The notes under the pieces: model-generated
What the model was told of the DNA's origin: nothing
The model's database searches: none
What the model saw: the letters and a program-made list of their open reading frames with translations, nothing else
Translations under genes and position numbers: made by a program
Assembly: GCA_020746105.1 (NCBI GenBank)
Contig: CM036636.1
Span: 3,410,001-3,474,000, forward strand
Origin: Trogon surrucura
Taxonomy: Eukaryota; Chordata; Aves; Trogoniformes; Trogonidae
DNA length: 64,000 nt
Direction of reading: 5' to 3'
Shown here: piece by piece, positions 46,371 to 57,920 of the stretch
How the letters are laid out: the number at the start of each line of letters is the position of its first letter
Position numbering within the stretch: the stretch's first letter is position 1

Positions 46371-48003
46371 AGCTGGGATAATATGAAAATTTTAAGTCTA
46401 ACCCGTGGTTTACAGGTTCGATGTGTTCTCCATGCTCGTGCTCCTTGCTAGGGACTTGACCACAGGAAGGGCTGTATTTATTGGCTGTGATGTCCAGTCC
46501 CAATGAAAACAGGAAATCCCGAGGAATCACAAGAAACTCATCCAAATCTCATCCATTAAATGAGAATCAAAACAGCGAGGATTCAAACTGCTGGTTCTTC
46601 CTAATATCGCGTTACTGCTGGAGAGGTGGTCCCTGAAATCAGCCAGAAGTTAATAGAAACTGATGGACTTGAAGCTGGAAACTGGCTTTAGTAGGTCTAC
46701 AGGGAGGATGAAATGTTTCTTTCTCCTTTACGTGTCTGTTTCTGGACGTTCGAGCTATCTCCGTGTGCCATATTGCGGCATCAGGTTTTTTAATTCCTCG
46801 TTGATTTGAGGGAGGATTTCTGTTTAAAAATCAATGGGGCAGGGTGGCTTGTGAGGAGAACAGGGAAGGAAAAGCCCATTTTGTGTTTGTGTAACATTTG
46901 CTAGAATTGGTTAAACAGACACACATCAAAATAAATGCTGTAACCTTTCAATAATGTTTAGTCTCCCCGAGAATGAACATACTGTAAGAGTGTGTGTGTG
47001 TTAAATATACACCATTAATAGTCTCTGTGACATTTGGGCTGGCTCCACAGGGGAGATGAAGGGCATGCACTGAAAATGGTATCAAAAGGGAAAAATAATC
47101 ACCTCAAGTCACAGAAATAAAATTTACCAGAATTTGCAGGAATAAATATAGGTTATTTGAGTTCCCTTGATTGAATTTGATCTCTGTGATGTCACCATCA
47201 GAGGACACAACTTAGGTGCTTTCATAGCCCGGGTTTCTTCTCTGAAGTTGTGACAGGAATGGGTCCAGAAATTCTCGGAGGAGCACCACAGATGGTGGAT
47301 AATCTTGGCATAAGTTACCGCCGTTACTTAAAGGCAGTAATTTTTTCTTAAATTCTGACTCTCTCTGTTAGTCTTTTCTGTTTCTGTTTGGAATGATCTA
47401 ACCGAAAGGGTAAATGCCTAAGGACAGATTCCCACCGGCGTGGACTTTGTCCCCAGCTGGTTCACCGTGTCAAAGGAACCTGACGGTCTGCCCGTGGAAG
47501 CAATCTTCTGCTTCTGGAAGTGGTGCGTGATGGCAGCCCTCTGCCCTGCAGTGAGCGGCAGCAGAGAGGGGAGGCTGGCCGAGATGTGAGCTGGGTAATT
47601 CCATGAAGGAAGAAGCAATTTTGATCGAGAAGATGATAATAAAGTCAGTGAAGAGTTCTGTTAGTGTCAGTGACTTTAAATACAACCTTGGAAGGGCATA
47701 AACAGGATTTTTTGTTGTGGTGTTTTTTCTTTCTTTTTTTCTTTTAAGAATCGCGCGTTACCAGCTCACTCGTGTCTGCAGAACCCCCCCTGCCCGACGG
47801 CAGTAGCTGACTACAGAGGTTTATTTCCACTAAGACCGAAGCTGAAGAAGACCACGATTTAACTGGAACTCTGAGCTGTATCAAGTTTTGCTTAGGCTCT
47901 GGAAAGCTTGGTTATTCTCTTTTTATTAACTTTTCTTGTCTTCCTTTATCTCTCAATGATAAGAATGGTTATTATTTCTGGACCATTGAGCTGAGATTAT
48001 TTC
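46371..48003. other. Unique intergenic sequence, no gene seen
   Basis: AT-rich with a short GT run (46991-47001). A pyrimidine tract near 47723-47750 ends in 'ttttaag', but no matching donor defines an exon. No repeats recognised. Confidence 0.55.
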
Positions 48004-48073
48004 AATTGTTTATTGGCGTATCAAGGCTGATACGATTTTTGCGTTGGATCGTATCGTCCTACAATAAACAGTT
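48004..48073. repeat. Nested inverted repeat, possible RNA hairpin
   Basis: Outer arms 48004-48015 and 48062-48073 are complementary over 12 bases with one T-G pair. Inner arms 48029-48036 ('gatacgat') and 48048-48055 ('atcgtatc') are perfect over 8 bases around an 11-base loop. A further 6-bp inverted repeat ('gtatca'/'tgatac', 48018-48033) overlaps the left inner arm. The 70-nt size is in the range of small hairpin RNAs, but the asymmetric internal loop (13 versus 6 bases) is unlike typical microRNA precursors. It may equally be the relic of a short palindromic transposon. Confidence 0.6.
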
Positions 48074-51000
48074 AGATAAAGGGAGATGGGATGCCTCAAC
48101 CTGGGGGATTAATGGTGAGTTTTAACAGAGCAAGAGTGTGATGTTCTGAAGGCCCCTGAGTTCCCCCATATCTGGCCACGGCTGCCTTTTAGGGCTTTTG
48201 ACAGTCTCTAGAGATAAGTTGCTAAGGGTGGCTGCAGAGCATGCGACTTTCTTTGCACGGTGGACACGCATGCAGACTTGAGAAGAACTGTTCTTGCTAC
48301 GGTGCATCGCCGAGCTCTGGGGTGTAGTTTAGGTGAATGTAGTTGTCGTGAGTTTTATGTAACTCTGCCACATCAACTATGTACATCTTGCATTAGCCGC
48401 AAGGTTCGATTTGATGCTTTTCTAGAGCTCTTAACATAAACGGAACTGACAGAGAGGTGCTGCAGGTGAAATCATACGGCCTTTCTGGAATGCCCCTGGT
48501 AATAGGAGGACTGGGGAGTCAAATGCAGATCTATTAATTTTGTATCACCTCTGCGTCAGCCGTGGCCTTGGGGAATGTTCCAGGGTGGAATAGGATGAGA
48601 TGGGAGCAAATGGGGGCATGGCTCAGACAGCCCTACATTTGGCGGTGGCGCTGCTGACAGATTAAACTGGTTTTCCGAAAGATTTTATCATCCTTGTGAC
48701 TCAGCATCATTACACTTGAAAGCAATAGCCAAACGGGTGATCAGAAAGAGAAATTGAGGACCATCGCTCAAAGTTTGATTGCCTGTAATGTCAGAGTGGC
48801 GTCCGGGTGACTCATGGTCCTGCAGGTCTCTAAGCCAATGTTTTTTAAACACAGAAGGGGTTTGGGTGAGCTTCTGAACTGGCCCCAGCCTTCCAATGGT
48901 TTGAGGTTCACCCATGACTATTTTCTTTCTAACTTAGGCAAAGGCTTAAATTTAGAAAAAGAACTTAGTGTGTAAACATTAGGCACTTTGTTTAAATATT
49001 AAGCGTTAAGGTTGCACGTTGTTTTTTTCACTCGAGCATGGAAATATGTAACCTAATTTGCAGAGGTGTGGAAGCCAAATCAATTTTGGGACTGGAGTGA
49101 GCTCAGCTCATTGCACTTGCGATGTGTGTCTTGCTTAAAGCTATAACCAAAATGTTTGCAATTTTCCTCTGTGCCCTGGAATAGTCAATATTTGGGATGA
49201 AAGAGAAACTGTTTGCAATTGTAATATTCCAGTGGTAGGAAACAAAATTGACAATGTCTGATTGCATTTGAATAAGCATTTAAGAGGACAAAACTCCAAT
49301 TCTGTAAAAGCTTTTGTGTGTAAACAAAACTTTGTGTCCTGGGAGTAGCTGCATGAAACACCAGTCGTAAGGTATATATTAGTAACGTACATATATCGTT
49401 ATGGAACTGGGGGTTTAGATACTCTACGAGAGCCAAAACAGAATGAAATAGAAGTATAGAATTTGCCACTGTGATGTTTGTTTGGTGAAATTTTGGAAAA
49501 CAAGGAACTATTGCGTAAAAGCTTTCTCTTTGGTGAGGCTTGTGGTTTATCCTCCCCCCTCCTCCAATGATTACAGTTTCTCAAAAGCAACCTCAGAATT
49601 GTTGAGTTAAAGGTCATTTATCTAGCATGGTTTTCCCTAGGATTATTGCTTTTCACTCTGGCTGTCACAAAGATTTGATGGTGGAAACTGCCCCGAGTTG
49701 TTATCGAAGCGAGGCTGCTAATACAGAGCTTGCGTGTAGATGTTTGGAGGCAGTTGGCCAGAGAAAGGAAAGGTCTTGTCCGCTGTGAGGAGAAGCAATA
49801 GCCTGGTTTCGGTTGTTACCTCCCTGCTTGCCAGTTGGTATCCAAAGAACAATAACATTTCTACAAATGAAAACTGGAATGGCAGCCAAATGAAAAATCC
49901 TTCTCATTTATATACGATAGTGTCCAGATCTGCCCGCTTTGGTTAGATTTGCTGCTTTTTTACCCATTTGCTCCATGCACTGCCTGGATTTAGTAGGATT
50001 TGCCAAAGTGGACCTTCAAGTGCTGCCAGCAGGAGAAAATCTGACAGTGCAGTATGTGAAGCACTCGAGAGGACTTTTCTATCTCAATGTATTTTCCAGA
50101 GGTGCCTTTTCGACCTTGTATTCCCAACAAAGTACTTTCCCACAAGTTGTCGTGTCTCCTGCAGCAGGATATGCTTCCTACAAATGCATAGATCTTTCAA
50201 TATGTGGGAATGCCCAGTAATGAGAGCTGAATGGTGAATGAAGTTGTGAGTCAGGGACTTGGATAGCTTTAGTGCCACGTATCATTAGCTTCCCTGTAAC
50301 TAGGCTGTCACTCAAATGCATCTTTTGGTGGTGGTGTCTGAAAGTTGCTGCCAGCTGATGATTGCCCAGGAACCCAGGTGGTTTCTGCTCTGTACCTGTC
50401 AGAAGCAAACAGACAAATCCTCTGTTGTTTGGCCCCAGTTGTTGCGCTTTTAGGCGGTTTCAGCCAAAGACTGTTTTCTATGTCTTTGCCAGTTCTCAAG
50501 GCCTGGACTTCAGGCCTGGTTTGAGGCTGTGGTTATTTTCTTGCATGTAGTGAAAGGCACCTGCAGCAAAAGCTGTCACTTCCCAGGAGATCAGAGTGAG
50601 CCCTGTACACTCCTTGTTCACCGCAGCTTCATGAGCCTGAAGTCCCCAGGCTCCGTTGGTGCAGTCAGGAGGTAGATAAGATGAAGGTAGGCTCCTGCTG
50701 TTTTTTTCCGGAGGGCAATTCGTTCTAGCCTCCTTTCTGGCTCTACAGAGAATCTGAGAAGGTTAACCTGGCAAAGGTACGGGTCACCCGTGGGGCTGCC
50801 CACCACCATCTCACGTGCAGCAAAGCCTCGTGGCCGCTGCTCAGTGTTCAGAGGGACGGTGCAAGGTGCAGGAACCAGACCCGGCGGCTGGGAGGGAGCG
50901 GTACCCGTGCTGCAGCTGTCTGGACTGTACCTATTATGAGGATAAGCAATCAGCTCCTGTCTCCAGGGCTGTCAATCTGGAACCTTTCACCAGCACTAAA

Positions 51001-54000
51001 TTCACTTTAGAAAAATAAAATAGAGAGACAGGGAGATTAGTCAGACTTCTAAAATGCTTCAAGAAACTTTAATGTTATTATCTAAGCAGAAAGATATCCA
51101 GCAATTCCTCAGCTATTTAACATAATAGGCAGTTGCTGACAAACGACGTTATCGAGCGTACACTCTTGAGTGAGGAAGAACGATACGATCTTGCTTAAAT
51201 TGTATTTTAACAAACATGCCTATCTAACAATTAAGCTGGAGCAATTTTACTCTAATAGATGCTTTTGCTGCTTAATATAGAAATTTACATGTTCATTTGT
51301 AGCCCCCAGAGATCACACAGCTGCCAGACTCCCAGCTGCCACCACCCCATTCCTCCCCCTACGACTCGCTCTCAGCTTTGGCTACGAGCACTTGGTCTAA
51401 CGAAGCACTTTAAAATACAAATCCCACTGTTTTCTTGGCCGTGGAGCTGAGCTCACTGGGCTGTATTTGAAACAGGCTGCCTGCCAGCCAGACACCCTTA
51501 CTCACCTAAGCTAATTTTACTCCATCTGATGGCAAAATTAGTCGTCCCCCCTCCCTCCTTATCAGAGCCCTGTTGCATTATATGCAGTACTATGAGAGCC
51601 TGGCAAGGGCAATCCTCCTCAGTGCGCTTGACTGTTCGCCCCATCCCTCCTCCTGCGACCCGGCGTGAGGGCTATGCCCCCCGGCGTGGGCTCTGTGGGC
51701 ACCGTGGGCAGTTTTGGGCAGGACAGGCACCAGAAGAGGCAGCGCCTCGTCGGTTGAAACTCCACCGTCCGATTCACGAGGCATTCCCCAGCGAAGGAGC
51801 TTACAGTGGGAGGTGGCAACTTGGGCGCTGGCAGCGTTTTTCCATTCTCCAGTTACTCCGTGGTTCAGCTTGGGACAGACGCGAGCCTGATGTAATACAC
51901 TGCGTGCTATTTCAAGGAAACGGAGCCCATGTCCTTCAGGCCAGCCCTTGGAAAGTTTAGTAGATAAGAAATCCCACTCGAGGTGTTTCTTACAGTCTCA
52001 GATGAGAGAAATAAGTAATGCTTTTTTTTTTTAGCATAGTTGTTTCAGCTAAAATCCCAGAAGCGGGATGTCCATAGCTCAGCATTTCACGTGCGCACAC
52101 GCTTTTAGCGTTGCTCGAGCAGAAGGTGGCAAGTAGAAATGCAGGCGTGGCTAGCGAACTGGGAGCTGTTGGAGAAATGTGAAATCACTTACCTGTGGAC
52201 TGCAACACCAAAAGCCACGCAGTGATGCAGGTACTCGGCTCCTTTTTTGTCTGGGATAAAAAGTGGAGGGCTTTGGTTTGCCTCCAGCTCTCATCTGTTG
52301 TTCTGTCACGTGGATGAAGGATCTTCTGGTCCAAGTGCTGCCTTTTGCCCCCTGGACACAGCTGGAGGCAGGATACTGAGACAGATGGAGACTGGGTCTG
52401 ATCATGAGGTTACCAGCGTATCCATAAGTAACTTGTCCAGCAACGAGAAAAAAGCCCAAACTTCCCTATGAAGTGGTTTGTCATGAATAATTCTGTAAGA
52501 TACAGACAAAGGGGCATATTCTCCAATATAAATCGATTATGTTTTCTAGGGATTTGGCCTAGAGCTTTTTTTCTCTGACTTGGATACATATTATTGTGAC
52601 AGTTTTGCAAAACATTGTCGAAAATAATTCATTGTGGATTATCTTGTATTGTGATCAGCTCTCCATACAGTAACAAGGGGCGTCCAAAAAACTTATTTCC
52701 TGCCTGTCACCCTTGCTGAGCGATAGAGCTCCTACCAGAGGTGCCTGCGAGGGCTGGAAGGCCAGAGAACCTGTTCCATTTGTTTTCCTATTTAAAACAA
52801 AACCACTTTTACTTAACTATAATCAAGGAGGGAGGCAACACCACTCCACTTGGCAAACAAACTTATAATAAGTGCGATGCTGGAAAAATTTATAGTTTGC
52901 TCTTAAAAAAATAGACTCAGATAGCACAGCACAATCTGGCTTGTGCTTCCTGCGAGCAGAAGGGAGGGAGCGTCCTCCCTGAGCCTAGAGCTGGGCTCTC
53001 TTCTGCGAGGAGATAGACGCCTCCGTTTATAAATAGGCCCAACTGGAATCCGGATGCTAGACAATGAATTTGAGAAATTCCTCCCCTCCTGGAGGGAAGA
53101 AATGCATCTTCTGAAATAACTTGTGGAGGGTAATGTGAAGCGGAAGGAGTGATCCCCGGGCTGCTCCAAGGACGGGCGTACTACCACACGGAATGTTTTC
53201 AGTGAGCCCCTTCTCTCCAGTCTCCTGCAGACTTTCCAGAGATGAATCAAAATGCCCTTGCACACAACCGTGCCAGCTAATTGAGCTCTGCAAACGGAGG
53301 TCAGCGTTGGAAAACTAACTACCAGAAGGTACCTGGAACCCACAGTTTAGCCAAATATGGAGGTGTTAATGCAGACAACAGTGACTGCATGACTGAGGAG
53401 GATGTCTCTGGAAAGCATCTTCCAAACCACACCCAGAGAGGGAAACCAGAGCCTCAGATAACCAGATTCCTGGAAATATTTTCCTCTGCCTAGCGTGTGT
53501 CCAAAAACTCCTGGAAAGAGACTCCTGCAGATCTTGCACAGAAGAGATTTCAGCCTGCGGGAAAGCTCTGCTGACATTTGTTGGGTGGCCTCTTGTCACT
53601 GCCACCTCGTGAAGTGTCTTCCCCTCAAGACACGGAGGGCGTCAGGTTAGACAGTGATTTTTGTGTAGCTCAAAATAAAGCATTAAATGTAGATGCTCTG
53701 TGCTTTAAAATTGAATGGAGGTAAATTTGGTGTCTAAACTTCACATGGAGTGAAAAATTACATCCCATCGTTTTGAAAAGTTGGAACCGAGACATTTTGG
53801 ACCCTTTCAAAAGCTTTTATTTTCTGTTCTTTCTCATCTCTTTTGGCCAAAACTATTAGCTTAATTTTGCATAGCTTTGAAAGAAACTGTGAATCAGCCA
53901 GAATTTTACTTACAGCTTAAAAAAACCCAACAAAACTAAACCAAACCCCCAACCCTACCTTAAAAAAGTGCCCTCTGGTGTAGCTGCCTCTCAGAATAGG

Positions 54001-54852
54001 CTGTGTGAAAAATAACAGCTGAGACTATGATTTTTCTAGTGCTTTCAATATAAAACCATGACTTTTTTTTTATTTTCAGTTACTCATGCCGGCTGAAATT
54101 TTTCCTGCTGGTTCATCTCTTAAAACATTTGAGCCAAAGTAGTCTTCTCTTTCCAGGAACAAATTGAGAGGAAATTATTTTGTATCGCCCATTAAAAAAA
54201 AATTTAAAAAAACACAAACAAGCTCACAGCTGTTTCAATGTCGAACTCAGACATCCACACAAAAGACTTGACATTCGGCAATGGGATGTGGAGGCCCCGC
54301 TCTGCTGATGTGCATTTTTTCTGGTCCTAAATTTGTAGCTAGTTCTGTCTCCAACTGTGCGTTTTGCAGGGGTTTGGAGCCCCGGCTCTTGAACTATTGG
54401 TACGTGGTGGAGGAAGAGCCTGCTGTCTGCGCTCACGTGCCAAAAGTAGAGCTTCGTTTGCTCTCCACCCCAAGTTCCTTCCTGGAGCAGGAATGTAAGT
54501 GCTGGGAGAGGCAGCCCCGAGTAGCACGTGATAAAGGAGCAGGGGATCGTAGCGTTGGGGATGTCGTGGTGTGTGCGCACATGGGGAACAAATTTTGATT
54601 GCAGGCAAGCGTAATTCAGGGATTTCCTAATCACTGAAATCTTGACTCTGCAACCGTATGAATTTTCTTCCATCTGTGGTGGTGTAATTCATTGCTGTGA
54701 TTGCAACAGATGGCTGGGTTTGTTGTTTTATTTTTTTTTTTAAATCATGATGTGGCAAAAAAAAATGAAATAGTAAGAAATCAAGAGTCTTGGGGTCTCG
54801 GAAGTTTTACAGTGTGGGAAGTGTCAGGCTCTGATACAAATACATATTTGGC
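48074..54852. other. Unique intergenic sequence, no gene seen
   Basis: Nearly 7 kb with no recognised gene or transposon. The AT-rich stretch 51050-51290 looks well preserved in texture and may be a conserved noncoding element. Simple sequence includes T runs at 52022-52032 and A/C-rich DNA near 53921-53958. Overlapping open frames on both strands (up to 149 codons) near 51529-51960, 52903-53343 and 54224-54673 carry no recognisable domain. Confidence 0.5.
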
Positions 54853-55198
54853 ATTACCTTATTAATGTTTACAAATATATCAAGGGTGAGTGTCATGAGG
54901 ATGGAGCCAGGCTCTTCTCGGTGACAACCAATGATAGGACAAGGGGTAATGGGCTGAAACTGGAACACAAGAGGTTCCGCTTAAACTCTAGAAGAAACTT
55001 CTTCTCAGTGAGGGTGACGGAGCCCTGGCACAGGCTGCCCAGAGAGGTTGTGGAGTCTCCTTCTCTGGAGACATTCAAGACCCGCCTGGACACGTTCCTG
55101 TGTAGCATTATTGAGGCGTTCCTGCTCTGGCAGGGGGATTGGGCTTGATGATCTTTCGAGGTCCCTTCCAATCCCTGACATTCTGTGATTCTATGATT
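54853..55198 (+). repeat. CR1 LINE, well-preserved 3' end
   Basis: The best preserved repeat in the window. Blocks are 'aatgtttacaaatatatcaa', 'atgaggatggagccaggctc', 'gataggacaaggggtaatgg', 'gaacacaagaggttccgc', 'gaagaaacttcttctcagtg', 'cacaggctgcccagagaggt', 'tctctggagacattcaagac', 'gcagggggattgggcttgat', and the tail 'cattctgtgattctatgatt'. These follow the CR1 ORF2 end and 3' UTR with few gaps. It is 5' truncated at about 54853. The 75-codon open frame inside (54921-55148) is a remnant of the CR1 3' ORF2/UTR region and not a host gene. It is younger than the copy at 205-850. Confidence 0.92.
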
Positions 55199-57579
55199 AC
55201 CTGGCTATAAAATGCTGTTTTCCTAATCAATGTTACAAAAATCCCTGCTTATATCTTGTGATAGCTCGGAGAACACTGCTTTCTCCTGCGTAGTGGCCAG
55301 GTAGTAGCCGTTCATCACCGTACTAACTCTTACAGCTCTGCCACGGCAGCGTCACGTGGATGCCTCATCACTCTGCACCTTCCTACACTGAGCTGAGACA
55401 GAACACAAGCGATAGGAAGGTATAATCCTGTCTTGCAGGCTAAGGATAGGTGATACAAGTTTGGAGGAAGGAAATGCAACTTTTCCCCAAAATCTTTGGC
55501 TTAACTCAGTATACATTGTGAGCTCAGTGTTTCAGAGGAGGTTCAAGTTACCTTTTCAGAAAGCTTCAGTTCCTGGAGAGCTCTGCAATTCCTGCCTTCG
55601 CAGCAGGTGTGTCAGAACATCACGTCGGAGGCTGTTGTGGTGGCGTTGTAGCTCAGGTGCAAAATGTAAATCCTAGGGAAGATTTCCTTCCCTCCTTTGA
55701 ATTTTGGAGAATTTCGGAAAGCCTAGTGCACGAGCATCAAAACATCTGCATTTTGGGGAGAGTCCTTCAGACAAACCTCTGAACTTTCTGGGGGTTATAA
55801 GTGATGTAAGGAAAATGTCAGAGTTTACCTAATTGACAGTGGGATAAAGAAACTGGACAAGACTAAAGAATGAAAGTAAGGAAGAACCCTTCACTCATCA
55901 GCGTTGGGAAGAAATGTTCCTGCTCCAAATGACATCTGCCCGTTGTAATTATCTTTAAAATATGCTTTGCAAGTTATGCAGAAAGGGGCTGCGTTTTACC
56001 TTTGCAGAACAATTACCTAGAAGTCATGTATTGGTTAAAGATTATGCTTTTTTCTTATCATTAATTAAATGTTGTCTTTGTGCCTGCTGTTATTCCAAAG
56101 TCTTCTAGGCAGGCGCTGGTAGTTATCTGGAGATTTGGTGGTTTAGTGGTGGGTTTTTTGACTGTGGTGTTTTTCAAGAACAGAAGCCATATATCGGCTG
56201 AGAAATGTTGCGTGTCTGTGCTGCTACAGATTTTGCTGGTCATCTTGTGTTTCTCTTGTATGAAAGTTTTTGAGAATCATCACATAGAGGTAAGAGAAGC
56301 TTTGGGCTAATGTTGCCCACCTAAGACTCTGTGTGGAGCTTCTTTAAATCTCCCTACTGCTCATGCAGCATGCCTCAATTGTGGAGAATAATGATATAAA
56401 ACTGACTTTATTATTTGCAGGAGATTTTTTTTTTCCCCCACTTAATATAATCACTTGATTTTATAATTGAGGCTGCCTGTGACATCCTTTTAATCTTGTA
56501 ATGGTATAACTCTGTAACAGTCTATTTGAAATGTCAGCATTAGGGAGGGAGAGGGAGCTGGATAGCCGGAAAATGTGCTCATCCCTAATGCAATTATTAG
56601 TACTTTTAAGTAACTTGTTCAAAAAGAGGGAGAGTGATTTGCTGACTGCACGTTCAAAGGTTTTCCCCCACCTTGGGATCCATTTTCATCCCTAGTGGAG
56701 GTGTGGAAGAAGGGGAGCCAAAGCAATGAGATAGCTTCTGCCTTTAGCCCTTGCTAGGAAAACATCCTGTTACACCTAATATCCTCCCCAGCAATCGTTT
56801 CGTTGGCCGTAACCCAGAGAACCTTCCCGCTAATGCCAGAGTCTCCTGCCTAACAATCACAGCCGTTGGTGACAGCCACTTGCGAGGTGTGGCTCTGACT
56901 CATGCTTCGTGTTTGTGGCGCTTCCTCCTGCTTTCCCACCCCGAAACACACCCGTGGAGCGGGGCCACGCGGTGCCTTCTGCCACTTGGTCCTGCAGCCA
57001 AGCCCGGGGCCCGTTCCAGCGTTGCCGTCTGGCTCTGAGGCTGCTCCTGCACTTTTCTCCTTTTCAGTTTCTTGCGTCCCTTCTGGAGGCCTCGATACAC
57101 CAGAACCTCTGGTTGAGAGTCTAGACCGGTGCCGCTCAAAGGTGTCCCCGTCGGCAGCAGACGTGACTGGGTGGCTCCGCAGGGCAGGGCGGCCGTTGGG
57201 AGCGTTGCGTCCACTTTGCTTTGGGCGTAACCAACGTGGTGAATTCAGCAGGAGCTGCCCTGCGTGCTCTCCTTTCCCCTGTCCCCTTTGGGTGCCACTC
57301 TGACAATCTGGGGACTGAGTACTCCTAATACGATGGGGTTTTTTTAGTCGGTTGAGAAGCACAGGAGGAAATGAGCAGTGGTAGACTGTTGGGACTATTT
57401 TCAAGCCATGTTTTATTCCCTTAGTCAACTATAATGGGACTGCAGGAGGCTTTATGATAAGCTGTAAAAACTCACCGCTGAGTGTGGTGGTTTAATGGTC
57501 ACAGGGACTTTCAAAAAAGAATATAGTTTATTTTTATGTAGCATCCTCTTTAAAAAAAAATATTTAAAAAAGAAGTCAG
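55199..57579. other. Unique intergenic sequence, no gene seen
   Basis: No gene supported. A moderately CpG-rich, GC-rich zone at about 56900-57300 contains overlapping open frames on both strands (192 codons minus, 133 plus), which argues against either being real. T run at 56427-56435. Confidence 0.5.
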
Positions 57580-57920
57580 GGAGGAGGTAAAACAGGCAGT
57601 GAGGAGCTGGATGCTGCTTTGGAGAGAGAAAGGGTGAAGTGGTATATGAAAAAGGGCAGGTACCATTTACAGGTGGGAAGGATGAGGAGATGGAATGGAA
57701 AGTGAGAGTAATGGGAAAAAGAAAATGAATGTGGAGGAGTTGGGCAGTACCAGAGGGGAAGGATGCAATTACAGAAAGGTGAAGAAGAGGGGAGATGAAT
57801 GTTACGTTTGGGGCTTGATGCAGAGGAACGGTTTCTGACGGGAGAGGGGAGTGATGGGTTTAGAGGGAGGTGGCTGCCGAGAGGGGAGGGAGCAGGGCAA
57901 GGGCTGTGAGAGGAGAGGTG
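57580..57920 (+). repeat. Long purine-rich (G/A) strand
   Basis: The plus strand is dominated by G and A for about 340 bp ('gaagaagaggggagatgaa', 'gggagaggggagtgatggg', 'ggagggagcagggcaaggg' style). It is low complexity without a fixed period. The antisense 156-codon open frame (57576-58046) is a serine/proline-rich product of this composition. Confidence 0.65.

Noticed and set aside
47723-47830. Possible exon after a long pyrimidine tract ending 'ttttaag'
   Set aside because: No donor site or consistent open frame follows at a sensible distance.
49105-49130. Possible miR-25/92 family mature sequence ('attgcacttgcga')
   Set aside because: Only the seed-like part matches and no hairpin partner lies nearby.
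52675-52710. Possible mariner-like terminal sequence ('ggcgtccaaaaaacttattt')
   Set aside because: Only a faint resemblance to transposon ends. No paired inverted terminus and no TA duplication found.
54921-55148. 75-codon open frame as a host gene
   Set aside because: It is the CR1 3' region.
56850-57428. 192-codon minus-strand open frame over a GC-rich zone
   Set aside because: The plus strand is also open over the same DNA, which is expected of GC-rich sequence with few stop codons. No domain seen.
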